DNA of 64,000 nucleotides from positions 124,001 through 188,000 of the forward strand of contig CAVPTL010000014.1 of assembly GCA_963708725.1 (NCBI GenBank). The letters run 5' to 3'. The stretch comes from CAVPTL01 sp963708725 (lineage in GTDB: Bacteria > Actinomycetota > Thermoleophilia > Gaiellales > JAICJC01). Under the pieces are notes generated by a model, which did no database searches, was not told the DNA's origin, and saw nothing but the letters and a program-made list of their open reading frames with translations. The position numbers were made by a program, and so were the translations under genes. Of the stretch, positions 63,648-64,000 are shown piece by piece (position 1 is the stretch's first letter; each line of letters opens with the position of its first letter).

Positions 63648-63712
63648 GAAACCAGATGACGCTAATTTCCGCCCGCGCAAACGCGTTTGGGCAGTGAGGA
63701 ACTGAAGGGTAG

Positions 63713-64000
63713 GTGAAACAGGTGATCTCAGCACGCGATTACCTGGCGAAGGCACGGAGTGAGATTCGTGAGCAGACGGTGCAAGAGGCCGCACAGCGGC
63801 TCGAGCACACGCCGCCTCCCGCGTTGATCGACGTGCGTGAACGCCACGAATACGAGCAGGGATTCATTCCCGGCGCGATCCACATTCCCCGAGGATTCCT
63901 CGAGTCGAGGATCGAGCGAAACGTGCTCGAGCGGTCGACTCCGGTCGTGATCTACTGCGCGAGCGGTGAGCGATCGGTGTATGCGACCAAGACGCTGAAT
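63713..64000 (+). CDS. Rhodanese-domain protein, partial at right edge (possibly MoeB/ThiF-linked)
   Basis: The visible 96 codons hold a rhodanese domain: PALIDVRERHEYEQGFIPGAIHIPRGFLESRIE and the active-site loop YCASGERS, with the catalytic Cys in the CxxGxR-type pattern. I start at GTG 63713 (KQVISARDYLAKA), with an AAGG element upstream; GTG 63722 is an alternative. In actinobacteria a rhodanese with this type of N-terminus is often fused to a MoeB/ThiF adenylyltransferase, but the following part lies outside the window (inference). Confidence 0.75.
   Translation, partial: MKQVISARDYLAKARSEIREQTVQEAAQRLEHTPPPALIDVRERHEYEQGFIPGAIHIPRGFLESRIERNVLERSTPVVIYCASGERSVYATKTLN

Overview
The window is a gene-dense, GC-rich bacterial chromosome segment with about 68 protein genes, many overlapping by 1 to 4 bases. 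No gene-free stretch exceeds about 200 bases. I see no rRNA, tRNA, CRISPR array, insertion sequence, integrase or phage gene. The order rpmE - prfA - prmC - tsaC - wecA - atp, a trp leader with three Trp codons, FtsZ ending in a PDFL-type peptide and many leaderless-type promoters all point to an actinobacterium. Protein style suggests a deep lineage such as Thermoleophilia (inference, not tested).

Layout. (1) 1-14658, minus strand: threonine aldolase, L31, a YqhQ-like protein, an unknown membrane protein, RF1, PrmC, TsaC, GlyA, Upp and WecA. They are followed by ATP synthase genes in the order AtpZ-like, AtpI-like, B, E, F, H, A, G, and then, where atpD is expected, a peptide-binding lipoprotein that leaves the window. 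(2) 14713-22470: electron-transfer flavoprotein (ETF) dehydrogenase, EtfA/EtfB, a crotonase, a free B12-binding methylmalonyl-CoA mutase subunit, a cupin, a four-PAS histidine kinase and a cobalamin adenosyltransferase. (3) 22489-27511: LysR regulator and divergent MFS carrier, 3-hydroxyacyl-CoA dehydrogenase and thiolase. (4) 27531-33827: a complete trp operon (leader peptide, attenuator, EGDCFBA). (5) 33868-39921: an OmpR/EnvZ-type pair, then methylcrotonyl-CoA carboxylase beta, methylglutaconyl-CoA hydratase and a frameshifted carboxylase alpha. (6) 39922-46973: cyclophilin, a second TrpB, leucyl aminopeptidase, acyl-CoA dehydrogenase, threonine dehydratase and pyrophosphatase. (7) 46970-54821: MeaB, HisC, a LON-domain protein, gamma-glutamyltranspeptidase, FtsZ, a ParA ATPase, an M48 protease and a cupredoxin. 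(8) 54873-64000: a YfhO-like protein, acyl-CoA dehydrogenase, M24 peptidase, two tandem amidohydrolases, a TPR-like protein and the start of a rhodanese-domain protein.

Metabolic theme: branched-chain amino acid and fatty acid oxidation. Acyl-CoA dehydrogenases pass electrons to EtfAB and the ETF dehydrogenase. Crotonases, 3-hydroxyacyl-CoA dehydrogenase, thiolase, methylcrotonyl-CoA carboxylase and B12-dependent mutase parts (B12 subunit, adenosyltransferase, MeaB) process the carbon.

The most interesting signals are in the non-coding DNA and in broken family rules. They are: a recurring TANNNT box 6-8 bases before start codons (leaderless-type promoters), one of them with overlapping -10 boxes on both strands; a trp attenuator; a 33-bp palindrome present twice that supplies the stop codon of two unrelated genes; a nested 127-nt inverted-repeat structure; a perfect 30-bp palindrome over the start codon of the M48 protease; an ETF dehydrogenase lacking one Fe-S cysteine; and a frameshift that separates the biotin carboxylase from its biotin domain. 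I did not find a clearly new multi-gene system.
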